The notes beneath the pieces were generated by a model, which worked only from the letters and a program-made list of their open reading frames with translations, searched no databases and was not told the origin of the DNA. This document shows, in pieces, positions 33,589-41,781 of a DNA stretch of 64,000 nt. Positions within the stretch are counted from its first letter, which is position 1; every line of letters begins with the position of its first letter. The position numbers and the translations under genes are program-made. The DNA is from Arthrobacter sp. AFG7.2 (GTDB lineage: Bacteria; Actinomycetota; Actinomycetes; Actinomycetales; Micrococcaceae): assembly GCF_002892835.1 (NCBI RefSeq), contig NZ_PJMB01000005.1, positions 248,001-312,000 on the forward strand. Direction: 5' to 3'.

Positions 33589-34572
33589 ATGAAAGCCGTC
33601 TACATTTCGGAGCCGGGCGGCCCGGAAGTGCTGGAGGTCCGCGAGGTTGAGGCCCCGGTACCCGGTACCGGCGAGGTGCTGATCGATGTCGTCGCCGCCG
33701 GCCTCAACCGGGCGGATGTGCAGCAGCGCAGGGGTTTCTACCCGCCGCCGCCCGGTGCATCGGAGATTCCCGGGCTTGAAGTATCAGGTCGGATTGCCGG
33801 CTTCGGCCCCGGCGTCACAAGGGCATTTTCCCTTGGGGACAAAGTTGTTGCCCTGCTGGCCGGCGGCGGCTATGCCCAGCAGGTGGCCGTCCCCGCCGAG
33901 CAGGTCCTTCGGGTGCCCGACGGCGTTGACCTGGTGACCGCAGCAGCGCTCCCCGAGGTTGCCGCCACTGTCTATTCAAACCTGGTCATGACGGCACAGT
34001 TGCAGGAGGGCGAGACCGTCCTGATCCACGGGGCAACGGGCGGGATCGGCACCATGGCCATCCAGCTGGCCAAGGCGCTCGGAGCCCGGGTTGCCACCAC
34101 TGCCGGTTCTGATGAAAAAGTGAGCACGGCGAAGGCTTTCCTGGGTGCCGATATCGCCATCAACTATCTTGAGGAAGATTTTCCGGAGAGCCTTCGCCGC
34201 CAAAACGGAGGAAAAGGCGCGGACGTGATCCTCGACGTCGTGGGCGCCAAGTACCTTTCCCAAAATGTGGACGCGCTGGCTGATTATGGTCGGCTGGTGG
34301 TGATCGGGCTGCAGGGCGGCAGCAAGGGCGAGCTCGATTTGGGGCAACTGCTGAAAAAGCGCGCTGCTGTGGTGGCCACCGCCTTGCGCCCCCGGCCGGT
34401 GCAGGAAAAGGGCGCCATCATGAACGCCGTCCGCGACGCCGTGTGGCCCCTTGTCAGCGATGGGAAAATCCGGCCGCTGGTGGCGAAGACCTTTCCCCTG
34501 GACCAGGTGCGCGCGGCCCACCGGTACTTCGACACAGGAGAACACGTGGGCAAGATCCTTCTGCTGATGTAG
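33589..34572 (+). CDS. NAD(P)H:quinone oxidoreductase, zeta-crystallin family
   Basis: A 327-residue medium-chain dehydrogenase/reductase without zinc ligands. The GroES-like N-terminal half contains MKAVYISEPGGPEVLEVRE and GLNRADVQQRRGFYPPPPG; the Rossmann half has TVLIHGATGGIGTMAIQLAKALGA for NADPH. It likely reduces quinones or acrolein-type substrates by one or two electrons. ATG 33589 is chosen because GGGAG lies at the right distance and the family N-terminus starts there. A PadR-type regulator gene follows after 42 bases, probably in the same operon. Confidence 0.92.
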   Translation: MKAVYISEPGGPEVLEVREVEAPVPGTGEVLIDVVAAGLNRADVQQRRGFYPPPPGASEIPGLEVSGRIAGFGPGVTRAFSLGDKVVALLAGGGYAQQVAVPAEQVLRVPDGVDLVTAAALPEVAATVYSNLVMTAQLQEGETVLIHGATGGIGTMAIQLAKALGARVATTAGSDEKVSTAKAFLGADIAINYLEEDFPESLRRQNGGKGADVILDVVGAKYLSQNVDALADYGRLVVIGLQGGSKGELDLGQLLKKRAAVVATALRPRPVQEKGAIMNAVRDAVWPLVSDGKIRPLVAKTFPLDQVRAAHRYFDTGEHVGKILLLM

Positions 34573-34614
34573 GTCCAGCATCCAACGCCCGCTGAGTGAC
34601 AAGGAGCAAGCAGC

Positions 34615-35148
34615 ATGTCCATCCGCCACAGCCTCCTCGCCCTGCTGCAGGACCAGCCGCGCTATGGCTACCAGTTGCGGATGGAGTTCGAGAACCGCAC
34701 CGGCGTTACCTGGCCGCTGAATATCGGGCAGGTCTACACCACCCTGGACCGGCTGGAACGTGACGGGTTGATCGCCAGGAACGGCGACGACGGCGGCGGC
34801 CACGTGGTGTACACCATCACCGCTGCGGGCACGGCGGAGATCCAAGGGTGGTTCGAGGCTCCCGTGGAGCGGAACAATCCGCCGCGCAACGAACTGGCCA
34901 TCAAGCTGGCCCTCGCCGTCACCCTGCCCGGCGTCGATGTCCAGGCCATCATCCAAAACCAGCGGCTTGCGTCCGTCCGGGCGCTGCAGGACTACACCAA
35001 AGCACGCCGCGACACGGCTCTGAACCAGCGGTCCGGTGATACGGCGTCGCTCCTGGTCCTGGACTCCCTGATTTTCCAAACAGAGGCGGAGGTCCGCTGG
35101 CTGGATCTGTGCGAGGCGAGGATGGTCCAGCAGGCGCAAGGGAAATAG
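34615..35148 (+). CDS. PadR-family transcriptional regulator
   Basis: A 177-residue regulator. The PadR winged helix occupies about residues 1-85: SIRHSLLALLQDQPRYGYQLRMEFENRTG, VGQVYTTLDRLERDGLIAR and VVYTITAAGTAEIQGWF. The C-terminal part is helical (PadR C-terminal, Vir-like), used for dimerisation. It is preceded by AAGGAG at good spacing. The neighbour encodes a quinone reductase, so response to a quinone or phenolic compound and control of that operon is a plausible inference. Confidence 0.9.
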   Translation: MSIRHSLLALLQDQPRYGYQLRMEFENRTGVTWPLNIGQVYTTLDRLERDGLIARNGDDGGGHVVYTITAAGTAEIQGWFEAPVERNNPPRNELAIKLALAVTLPGVDVQAIIQNQRLASVRALQDYTKARRDTALNQRSGDTASLLVLDSLIFQTEAEVRWLDLCEARMVQQAQGK

Positions 35149-35242
35149 GCAACACAATTGGGTCTTTTTGAATGCTGTGGGCGGGCTTACGGTGGGGTGC
35201 AGGAGCCGTCCGGCCGGGCGGTGGAAATGACGGAGGAAGCTC

Positions 35243-35527
35243 ATGACAACGCACGTCGCCGACTGCAGCGTAACGAACTGTTCCTTTAACGATCACACCA
35301 ACTGCAACGCCGCTGCCATCACCGTGGGCGGGGCCGAAAACCACGCACACTGTGCCACCTTCATTGACACCGGTATGCACGGCGGCCTCCCCAAGGTGCT
35401 GGCCGACGTCGGGGCCTGCCAGCGCGCCGAGTGCGTCCACAACGACCACCTCATGTGCAAGGCGTCCGAGGTGCACGTTGGTCCCGGTGCGGACAACGCA
35501 GACTGCCTCACCTACTCCCACGCATAG
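35243..35527 (+). CDS. DUF1540-domain protein with two cysteine-rich repeats
   Basis: A 94-residue protein composed of two DUF1540 units. Unit 1: CSVTNCSFNDHTNCNAAAI with a further C about 15 residues on (residues 8-38). Unit 2: CQRAECVHNDHLMCKASEV with a further C (residues 57-86). Each has C-x4-C-x7-C-x(14-16)-C, suggesting a bound metal ion, probably zinc or iron; this is an inference. It is cytoplasmic, with no signal peptide. The ATG follows AGGAAG. A strong hairpin ends the transcript. Confidence 0.88.
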   Translation: MTTHVADCSVTNCSFNDHTNCNAAAITVGGAENHAHCATFIDTGMHGGLPKVLADVGACQRAECVHNDHLMCKASEVHVGPGADNADCLTYSHA

Positions 35528-35579
35528 AAGTGGCAGCCTCCCACGCGTAAAAGGCAGCTTCACGGTTTTTGGTTCAGCC

Positions 35580-35615
35580 AAGGCCTCCGCCCGGATCCAT
35601 CCGGACGGGGGCCTT
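35580..35615 (+). terminator. Terminator after the DUF1540 gene
   Basis: A stem of about 17 bp with one wobble and one mismatch (AAGGCCTCCGCCCGGAT with ATCCGGACGGGGGCCTT) and a 2-base centre. TTTGC follows. It lies 52 bases after the stop codon and separates the gene from cstA. Confidence 0.75.
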
Positions 35616-35776
35616 TGCTGCATCGGTGCAGTTCACCGCCACCTGGCGCGGCGTTCGCCGCCACGTCTCCTCCGCTCGGCGCACAGTTCTGCGCCACCGG
35701 GCCGATCGCCTCCCCGGCGAGGGCACAGGTTGGTAGGGTGCGTCACAGCAGACATAAATAATCTCAAGGAGGAGAC

Positions 35777-38077
35777 ATGGCCGAGACGCCGGATCAGCGC
35801 CGGAACACACCCGGGGGAGAGGGAAGGGTAGCCACAGACCCGGCTCTGCCCCCGACAGCCCTTGACGAGGAGGTCCGGGAGGCGGAAGACCGGAAGTGGA
35901 CGCCCGGAAAGATCGCCCTGTGGGCCGCGATCGCCCTGCTGGGCGGCGTGGCCTGGTTCATGCTTGCGATCATCCGCGGCGAGACGGTGAATGCCATCTG
36001 GTTCGTGTTTGCCTCAGTATGCACCTACCTGATCGGCTACCGTTTCTACTCCAAGGTCATCGAGCGCTACATCACCAGGCCGGATGACCGCCGCGCCACA
36101 CCCGCAGAGTACAAGGCGGACGGCAAGGATTATGTCCGGACCGACCGCAATGTCCTGTTCGGCCACCACTTCGCCGCCATCGCCGGTGCCGGCCCCCTGG
36201 TGGGCCCGGTTATCGCAGCCCAGATGGGTTACCTGCCCGGCACTATCTGGATCATTATCGGCGTCGTCCTCGCCGGTGCTGTCCAGGACTACCTGGTGAT
36301 GTTCTTCTCCATGCGGCGCGGCGGCCGCTCGCTGGGACAGATGGCGCGTGAAGAGCTTGGCGTCATCGGCGGCACCGCCGCCCTTATCGCCACCCTGCTG
36401 ATCATGGTGATCATTGTCGCCATCCTTGCGCTCGTCGTCGTCAATGCCCTGGGTGAAAGCCCGTGGGGTGTGTTCTCGGTGGGCATGACCATCCCGATCG
36501 CGCTGTTTATGGGCGTCTACCTCCGGTACCTGCGCCCAGGAAAAGTCATGGAGGTTTCGCTGATCGGCTTCGTCCTGCTGATGGCTGCCATCGTCGGCGG
36601 CGGCATTGTGGCCGAAACGCCGTGGGGCGCGGACATCTTCAGCCTGGACAAGGTGACCATCGCCTGGGGACTCATCATCTACGGCTTCATCGCCGCCATC
36701 CTCCCTGTGTGGCTGCTCCTGGCGCCGCGCGACTACCTCTCAACGTTCATGAAGATTGGCGTCATCGTGATGCTCGCGCTGGCCATTATCGTGGTCCGGC
36801 CCGAGATCACCGTCCCGGCCTTCAGCGAGTTCGCCAGCAGGGACAACGGACCCGTTTTCCCTGGCGCCCTGTTCCCCTTCCTGTTCGTCACCATTGCCTG
36901 CGGCGCCCTCTCCGGCTTCCACGCCCTGATCTCGTCCGGCACCACGCCCAAGCTCATAGAAAAGGAACGGCAGACCCGTTTCATTGGCTACGGCGGAATG
37001 CTGATGGAGTCGTTTGTGGCCATCATGGCCCTGGTGGCGGCCATCTCCATCGACCGCGGCCTCTACTTCGCCATGAACTCGCCGGCAGCATTGACCGGCG
37101 GGACAGTGGAAACGGCAGCCACCTGGGTCAACAGCCTGGGCCTGGCCGGAGTCAACATCACGCCGGACTTCCTTGCGCAGACGGCCGCCAATGTAGGCGA
37201 GGAAAGCATCGTGTCGCGGACCGGCGGCGCTCCCACCCTGGCCGTGGGGCTCGCGCACATCATGCAGCAGTTTATTGGCGGCACCGCGATGATGGCCTTC
37301 TGGTACCACTTCGCCATCATGTTCGAGGCACTCTTCATCCTCACGGCAGTCGACGCCGGGACCCGCGTAGCCCGGTTCATGCTGCAGGATTCCATCGGCA
37401 ACTTCGTCCCCAAGTTCAAGGAGCACTCCTGGCGCCCGGGTGCCTGGCTCTGCACCGCCGTCATGGTCGGCGCTTGGGGTGCGGTGCTGCTGATGGGCGT
37501 CACCGATCCGCTGGGCGGCATTAACACCCTGTTCCCGCTCTTCGGCATCGCCAACCAGCTGCTCGCCGCAATCGCGTTGTCCGTGTGCCTTGCCATCGTC
37601 GCCAAGCGCGGCACGTTCAAGTACCTGTGGATCGTGGCCCTGCCGCTGGCCTTCGCTGCCGTGGTAACCATCACGGCGAGCTACCAGAAGATCTTCTCGT
37701 CCACTCCCGCGGTGGGCTACTTCGCCAACAACGCCGCCTTCAGTAAGGCCCTGGCGGAAGGGAAGACGGAGTTCGGCACAGCGAAATCCGCGGCCGCCAT
37801 GGAAGCCGTAGTGCGGAACACGGCCATCCAGGGCTGGCTTTCCGTCATCTTCGTAGTGCTTAGCATCATCGTGATTGCGACGGCGTTGCTCGCCACCATC
37901 AGGGCGTTCCGCAACCGGGCGGACGCCACAACCGCCAGGGGCAATGAGGATCCCGCCCTTCCGTCACGTGTCTTCGCCCCTGCCGGGCTTATCCCCACGC
38001 CCGCCGAGCGCGAACTGATGGCTGAGTGGGACAAGGTGCCGGCGGAGCTGAGGTTCGAAAAGGGCGGGCACCACTGA
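35777..38077 (+). CDS. cstA: Carbon starvation protein CstA family pyruvate/peptide transporter
   Basis: A 766-residue membrane protein with a cytoplasmic N-terminus of about 45 residues, then about 16-18 TM helices. Family landmarks: YRFYSKVIERYI, FGHHFAAIAGAGPLVGPVIAAQMGYLPG, FSMRRGGRSLG, and SGTTPKLIEKERQTRFIGYGGMLMESFVA. CstA proteins take up pyruvate or peptides during starvation. AAGGAGGAG precedes the ATG at 35777. The stop overlaps the next start (TGATG), and the small DUF gene after it is the usual CstA partner. Confidence 0.95.
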   Translation: MAETPDQRRNTPGGEGRVATDPALPPTALDEEVREAEDRKWTPGKIALWAAIALLGGVAWFMLAIIRGETVNAIWFVFASVCTYLIGYRFYSKVIERYITRPDDRRATPAEYKADGKDYVRTDRNVLFGHHFAAIAGAGPLVGPVIAAQMGYLPGTIWIIIGVVLAGAVQDYLVMFFSMRRGGRSLGQMAREELGVIGGTAALIATLLIMVIIVAILALVVVNALGESPWGVFSVGMTIPIALFMGVYLRYLRPGKVMEVSLIGFVLLMAAIVGGGIVAETPWGADIFSLDKVTIAWGLIIYGFIAAILPVWLLLAPRDYLSTFMKIGVIVMLALAIIVVRPEITVPAFSEFASRDNGPVFPGALFPFLFVTIACGALSGFHALISSGTTPKLIEKERQTRFIGYGGMLMESFVAIMALVAAISIDRGLYFAMNSPAALTGGTVETAATWVNSLGLAGVNITPDFLAQTAANVGEESIVSRTGGAPTLAVGLAHIMQQFIGGTAMMAFWYHFAIMFEALFILTAVDAGTRVARFMLQDSIGNFVPKFKEHSWRPGAWLCTAVMVGAWGAVLLMGVTDPLGGINTLFPLFGIANQLLAAIALSVCLAIVAKRGTFKYLWIVALPLAFAAVVTITASYQKIFSSTPAVGYFANNAAFSKALAEGKTEFGTAKSAAAMEAVVRNTAIQGWLSVIFVVLSIIVIATALLATIRAFRNRADATTARGNEDPALPSRVFAPAGLIPTPAERELMAEWDKVPAELRFEKGGHH

Positions 38078-38280
38078 TGGCTGCCGGACTCGCGGTGCTG
38101 ACGCGGGGCTTCCGTGGCTTCGCGCGGTACATGGGGGGTGTCCTCGGCGCGGACGCGTACACCAGGTATCTGGAGCACCATGCTTCGGCCGGCCACGGGA
38201 CGCCGCCGATGACCGAGCGGGAGTTCTGGCGCGACCAGACGGACCGCCAGGACAGCAACCCGCAGGGCCGGTGCTGCTGA
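38077..38280 (+). CDS. YbdD/YjiX-family small protein, CstA partner
   Basis: A 67-residue protein with the family pattern: GFRGFARYMGGVLGADAYTRYLEHH, then P-P-MTEREFWRDQTDRQ and a Cys-Cys end. Members are nearly always encoded just after cstA or btsT and are needed for transport in some species. The start ATG overlaps the cstA stop by one base, so translation is coupled. Confidence 0.9.
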   Translation: MAAGLAVLTRGFRGFARYMGGVLGADAYTRYLEHHASAGHGTPPMTEREFWRDQTDRQDSNPQGRCC

Positions 38281-38327
38281 TTGAGCTTGCAGCGTACAAG
38301 CCTCCTGGGGGCTGTTCCAAGGGGTGC

Positions 38328-38373
38328 CTTGTGGATCGCTCATGAGAGTATGAACGCATGAGCGATCCACAAG
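38328..38373 (+). promoter_or_regulatory. 17-bp perfect hairpin covering the bpa start codon
   Basis: CTTGTGGATCGCTCATG (38328-38344) and its exact reverse complement (38357-38373) enclose a 12-base loop AGAGTATGAACG. The bpa ATG (38358-38360) and codons 2-5 are in the 3' arm and the weak ribosome site is in the loop. In mRNA this would hide the start codon. It may be a translation switch, or in DNA a binding site for a dimeric regulator. Confidence 0.65.
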
Positions 38374-38990
38374 ACACTCAGTCAGCTGAGGACCTCCCGG
38401 TAGAGGGCACCCCGATCGATGACCGGCAGCCGCCTTTGCCTGCCCAGCCAGGGCCGGCCGAAGGCAGCAAGCCCAAGGGAAGCAGCCTTCAGGACCTGGT
38501 CGATGAACCGGCCAAGGTCATGCGGATCGGAACCATGATCAGGCAGCTTCTGGAGGAAGTGAAGTCCGCACCCTTGGATGACGCTGCCCGCGGCAGGCTG
38601 GCGGAGATTCACGAGCGCTCCATCAAGGAGCTGGAGGACGGGCTGGCTCCTGAACTGGTGGAGGAACTGGACCGGATCAGCCTTCCCTTCTCTGACGCGG
38701 CCACTCCTTCCGACGCTGAATTGCGTATTGCCCAGGCCCAGCTCGTGGGGTGGCTCGAGGGGTTGTTCCACGGCATCCAGACGGCCATTGCTGCCCAGCA
38801 CGCTGCACGTGAGAATGCAGCGGCGCAGATGCAGCTCCGCCAGCTTCCGCCCGGGACAATGATCGCCCCCGGCGTGGTCATCGGGGAAAACGGGGAGCCG
38901 CAGAGGGCCGCCGCCGGTTCCCGGTCCGGGAACTCCGCAAGGCCCGGCCAGCGGGACGAACCGGACCACGGTCCCGGACAATACCTGTAG
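38358..38990 (+). CDS. bpa: Bacterial proteasome activator
   Basis: A 210-residue ATP-independent activator of the 20S proteasome. The central helical part (about residues 45-160: LQDLVDEPAKVMRIGTMIRQLLEEVK, ERSIKELEDGLAPELVEELDRISLPF, QLVGWLEGLFHGIQTAIAAQH) matches the Bpa/DUF2587 family, and the protein ends GQYL, the penultimate-Tyr motif that docks in the proteasome alpha ring. The first ~45 and last ~45 residues are polar and probably disordered. Its start codon lies inside a perfect inverted repeat. The gene after it starts 7 bases downstream. Confidence 0.96.
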   Translation: MSDPQDTQSAEDLPVEGTPIDDRQPPLPAQPGPAEGSKPKGSSLQDLVDEPAKVMRIGTMIRQLLEEVKSAPLDDAARGRLAEIHERSIKELEDGLAPELVEELDRISLPFSDAATPSDAELRIAQAQLVGWLEGLFHGIQTAIAAQHAARENAAAQMQLRQLPPGTMIAPGVVIGENGEPQRAAAGSRSGNSARPGQRDEPDHGPGQYL

Positions 38991-38997
38991 GTTCCGC

Positions 38998-39474
38998 TTG
39001 GGCTTTTTCAGCGCCGCCCGTCAGGGGCGCAAGGACGACGCGGAACTGGGCCAGGGCCTCTGGCGCAGGGCGCACGACCGTTTCCAGCGCGGACTGGACC
39101 GCTTCCACCAGGTCCTCGAGGGAGTGGAGGACGACCAGCTGTACGGCGAACTGCTGGAGATCGCCAACGAACTGGCAGCCCTCCTGGAAAGGGTCCGGCT
39201 GGTGTGCATGGAAGCCCAGCGGCGCTCCCCCAACGAGGGGCTTGATATTCCGGTTGCTCTGGCCGGCGTTCACCGTGCCCTGTCCAAAGCCGGCAATTCG
39301 CTTGCCACCACGGCCGAGGCCGCGGCCATGCTCCGGCTCGCCGTCGGGCCGGTCCCGGTGGGTGCGGCCTCCGTCCACCGGCGCGCCGAGTCTGTCTTCC
39401 AGCAGGTGGCCGACGCCGAGCGACACCTGAGCGAGGAGGGCTCAGGCCCGCAGCAGGTGGATATTCCCGGTTAA
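38998..39474 (+). CDS. Conserved hypothetical helical protein downstream of bpa
   Basis: Not recognised as a named family. 158 residues, almost all helical, no signal peptide: WRRAHDRFQRGLDRFHQVLEGVEDDQLYGELLEIANELAALLERVRLVCMEAQRRSP suggests a helical hairpin or coiled coil. The TTG start at 38998 is 7 bases after the bpa stop, so it is likely in the same operon and could act with the proteasome system; that link is by position only. The ribosome site is weak. Confidence 0.72.
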   Translation: MGFFSAARQGRKDDAELGQGLWRRAHDRFQRGLDRFHQVLEGVEDDQLYGELLEIANELAALLERVRLVCMEAQRRSPNEGLDIPVALAGVHRALSKAGNSLATTAEAAAMLRLAVGPVPVGAASVHRRAESVFQQVADAERHLSEEGSGPQQVDIPG

Positions 39475-39537
39475 GCGCCTGGCTTACTTCCGCCTGACAG
39501 CCACCGTAACGGCCGGCTGGTTTGGCAGGATAGTCCA

Positions 39538-40383
39538 ATGACTCTTTCACCTACACTGACGTTCAATGACGGAAACACGATTCCCCAGCTGGGCTATGGT
39601 GTCTGGCAGGTTGAGGACGACGTGGCCGAGAAGGTGGTCCGCCAGGCGTTTGAGGCGGGCTTCCGCCACATCGACACCGCCAGGATCTATGGCAACGAAG
39701 CGGGAGTGGGGCGGGCAATCGCCAGTTCCGGACTTTCCCCGGAGCAGCTGTTCATCACCACCAAGCTGTGGAACTCAGACCAGGGGTTTGAGTCCACACT
39801 GGCTGCCTTCGAGGCGTCCATGGACCGGCTTGGTCTCGAAACGCTGGACCTGTACCTGATCCACTGGATGCAGCCCCGGCAGGACAAGTACGTTGACACG
39901 TGGAAGGCACTGATCGAGCTCCAGAAGCGAGGCCGGGTCAAATCCATTGGTGTTTCAAACTTCACCGCCGAGGGCCTGCAGCGGCTCATCGATGAAACGG
40001 GAGTGGTTCCGGCCATTCACCAGATCGAGCTGCACCCGTACTTCAGCCAGCGTGAACTCCGCGAGTTTGGCACTTCGAAGGGGATCCTGACCCAGGCATG
40101 GTCGCCGCTGGGCCAGGGCGGCGAGCTGCTTGAGGATGCAACCGTGGCATCGATTGCAGCCAGGCACAATGCCACGCCTGCGCAGGTAGTGATCGCCTGG
40201 CACCTCGCCATTGGCAACGTTGTGATCCCGAAGTCCGTCACCGAGTCCCGGATCCGGGAAAACTACGCGGCGCTGGACGTTTCCCTTAACCCGGAGGACA
40301 TCGAGGCCATCAACGCGCTGGACCGCTCTGCCGACGGTGAAGGCCGCATCGGTCCTGACCCGGCCGTTTCTGACTTCGCTTAA
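39538..40383 (+). CDS. Aldo/keto reductase
   Basis: A 281-residue NADPH-dependent reductase with TIM-barrel fold. Catalytic tetrad: D in HIDTARIYGNE, Y in the same motif, K in TTKLWNSD, and H in LDLYLIHWMQP. The signature IGVSNFTAEGL and the C-terminal NADPH-binding VIPKSVTESRIRENYAALD are present. It resembles 2,5-diketo-D-gluconate reductase-type enzymes; the true substrate is unknown. A strong hairpin follows. Confidence 0.93.
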   Translation: MTLSPTLTFNDGNTIPQLGYGVWQVEDDVAEKVVRQAFEAGFRHIDTARIYGNEAGVGRAIASSGLSPEQLFITTKLWNSDQGFESTLAAFEASMDRLGLETLDLYLIHWMQPRQDKYVDTWKALIELQKRGRVKSIGVSNFTAEGLQRLIDETGVVPAIHQIELHPYFSQRELREFGTSKGILTQAWSPLGQGGELLEDATVASIAARHNATPAQVVIAWHLAIGNVVIPKSVTESRIRENYAALDVSLNPEDIEAINALDRSADGEGRIGPDPAVSDFA

Positions 40384-40409
40384 CCAGTTCCACGAGGCGT
40401 AGCAGCCCT

Positions 40410-40450
40410 GCAGCCCGCCTTGCCTGTTCCGAACAGGCAAGGCGGGCTGC
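40410..40450. terminator. Bidirectional hairpin after the aldo/keto reductase gene
   Basis: A 19-bp perfect inverted repeat (40411-40429 with 40431-40449), extended by a flanking G/C pair, around a single central base. It lies between convergent genes. Flanks are not T-rich, so termination may depend on stem strength. Confidence 0.75.
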
Positions 40451-40488
40451 GTTAAGCAGCGCGCCGCCGGCTTCAAACGGGCAGGCAA

Positions 40489-40674
40489 TCAGGCTGCGGT
40501 GCGGACCTGCTCGACTGCCACCGGGTCGATGACAGCCCAGCCGTCTTCCTCGGCGCAGTGCCGGCTGGCGAAGCGTTCAGCTTCCGCAAGGGAGTCAAAG
40601 ACCTCTGCCCGGGCGCGGCCGCAGTCGGCATCAAAGTACGTGACGTGAAATTCCTGAACCAGTTGGTTTTCCAT
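40489..40674 (-). CDS. Small conserved hypothetical protein
   Basis: A 61-residue acidic cytoplasmic protein: MENQLVQEFHVTYFDADCGRARAEVFDSLAEAERFASRHCAEEDGWAVIDPVAVEQVRTAA. It looks like a single beta-alpha-beta unit with two cysteines. Not assigned to a family. ATG 40674 is preceded by GGAA at short distance; the open frame extends 14 codons further upstream without a better start. Same direction as the coiled-coil gene 38 bases upstream of it. Confidence 0.6.
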   Translation of the reverse strand: MENQLVQEFHVTYFDADCGRARAEVFDSLAEAERFASRHCAEEDGWAVIDPVAVEQVRTAA

Positions 40675-40712
40675 ATTTCCAGTCTGCAACCGGGGTCTGA
40701 CAATTACCGGGA

Positions 40713-41693
40713 TCAAGTCCGCGTGTTGCCGAGCCGAAGGACGCGTTCCTGCGCAAGCATGGCTGTCCGTTCCGCTTTGTCCGCTGCACGCATGGCCTGC
40801 TTTGCCTCCGCAGTGGTGGCCGCCAGCAGTTTCCGCGAACGTTCCACCTGCTCCTCGGTGCTCTTCAGGCGGGCACGGAGCTCTCTTGCCTCCTCTACAA
40901 GTTCGGCGATCTCGGTACGGGTTTCGTCCGCCTGGTCCTGGAGCTCCTGCGCAGCCCGTGCCGCCTCGGCTTCTGCTGCCTGGGCTTCGGCAAGGGCCGC
41001 CTTGGCCTTGTCCAACGCAGGGGGTGACGCAGTCCGCGGAGTCTGCCGGACTGCCTGGAGCCGCGGTTTGTCCGGCCTGCGCTCCTGCGGCATGTCCGCC
41101 GTCGTCCGCGTCTTCTTCCCCGCGGGAGCTGCGGGCCCCGCAGGTGGAGCTGCGGCGGCGGAGGGCAAAACCGAGGGAACGGCCACAACGCCGTCAAGGT
41201 CAACGGAGTTCACGCCGTCGGCAGACAAGGTCTTCAGGAGTCGACCGCTCCGTACGGCCGCGGCTGCTCCTTCGTCTGCAGTCAGGGCGCGGAGGGTATC
41301 CTCGACGTCTCCCGCCATGGCGTCGCTGATGGCCCTGCCCTGCTTTTCCGCAACGGACCGGGCCGTGTCGACGGCGGCGGAGAGCATGGTGCGGCGCTCA
41401 CGCCCCAGCTCACGAAGCGTTGCGGCGTCCAGCGACGCCTGTGCCTCGCGCATCCGGCCGCCCAGCTCCATCAGTTGGGCAAGGACTTCCGGTTGGTGCA
41501 GGGCCAGCATATTGACCGCCCAAGCGGCAACCGAGGGCTTTGGCAGCGAACGGACCGCGGCAGCCAATTCCTTGTCCGTGCCGGCAGCATTTTTCGCTGC
41601 GCTGGCCCGGGCTGCCACAAAGTCTTCCATGGGCCCGGCGTACAGCTCGTCTGCAATCGCTGCCAGGGCCTCGTCTTCCATGCACGCCATCAT
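40713..41693 (-). CDS. Conserved hypothetical coiled-coil protein
   Basis: A 326-residue protein without signal peptide. The N-terminal ~150 residues are helical (IADELYAGPMEDFVAARASAAK, LPKPSVAAWAVNMLALHQPEVL, LRALTADEGAAAAVR). A Pro/Ala-rich linker follows (about 180-215), and the last ~110 residues are a strong coiled coil of Ala/Glu/Arg heptads (AKAALAEAQAAEAEAARAAQELQDQADE). The family is seen as hypothetical in actinobacteria; no function is known. The start could be ATG 41693, 41690 or 41681; none has a clear ribosome site. Confidence 0.7.
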   Translation of the reverse strand: MMACMEDEALAAIADELYAGPMEDFVAARASAAKNAAGTDKELAAAVRSLPKPSVAAWAVNMLALHQPEVLAQLMELGGRMREAQASLDAATLRELGRERRTMLSAAVDTARSVAEKQGRAISDAMAGDVEDTLRALTADEGAAAAVRSGRLLKTLSADGVNSVDLDGVVAVPSVLPSAAAAPPAGPAAPAGKKTRTTADMPQERRPDKPRLQAVRQTPRTASPPALDKAKAALAEAQAAEAEAARAAQELQDQADETRTEIAELVEEARELRARLKSTEEQVERSRKLLAATTAEAKQAMRAADKAERTAMLAQERVLRLGNTRT

Positions 41694-41781
41694 AGGTCCC
41701 GGCGTCGGGTCCGGGCGGTTACACCCTGCCGGCCGTGCGGGCTGTGCCGGAGGTGTATCGAAGGATTTGCGGACCTGGCAC

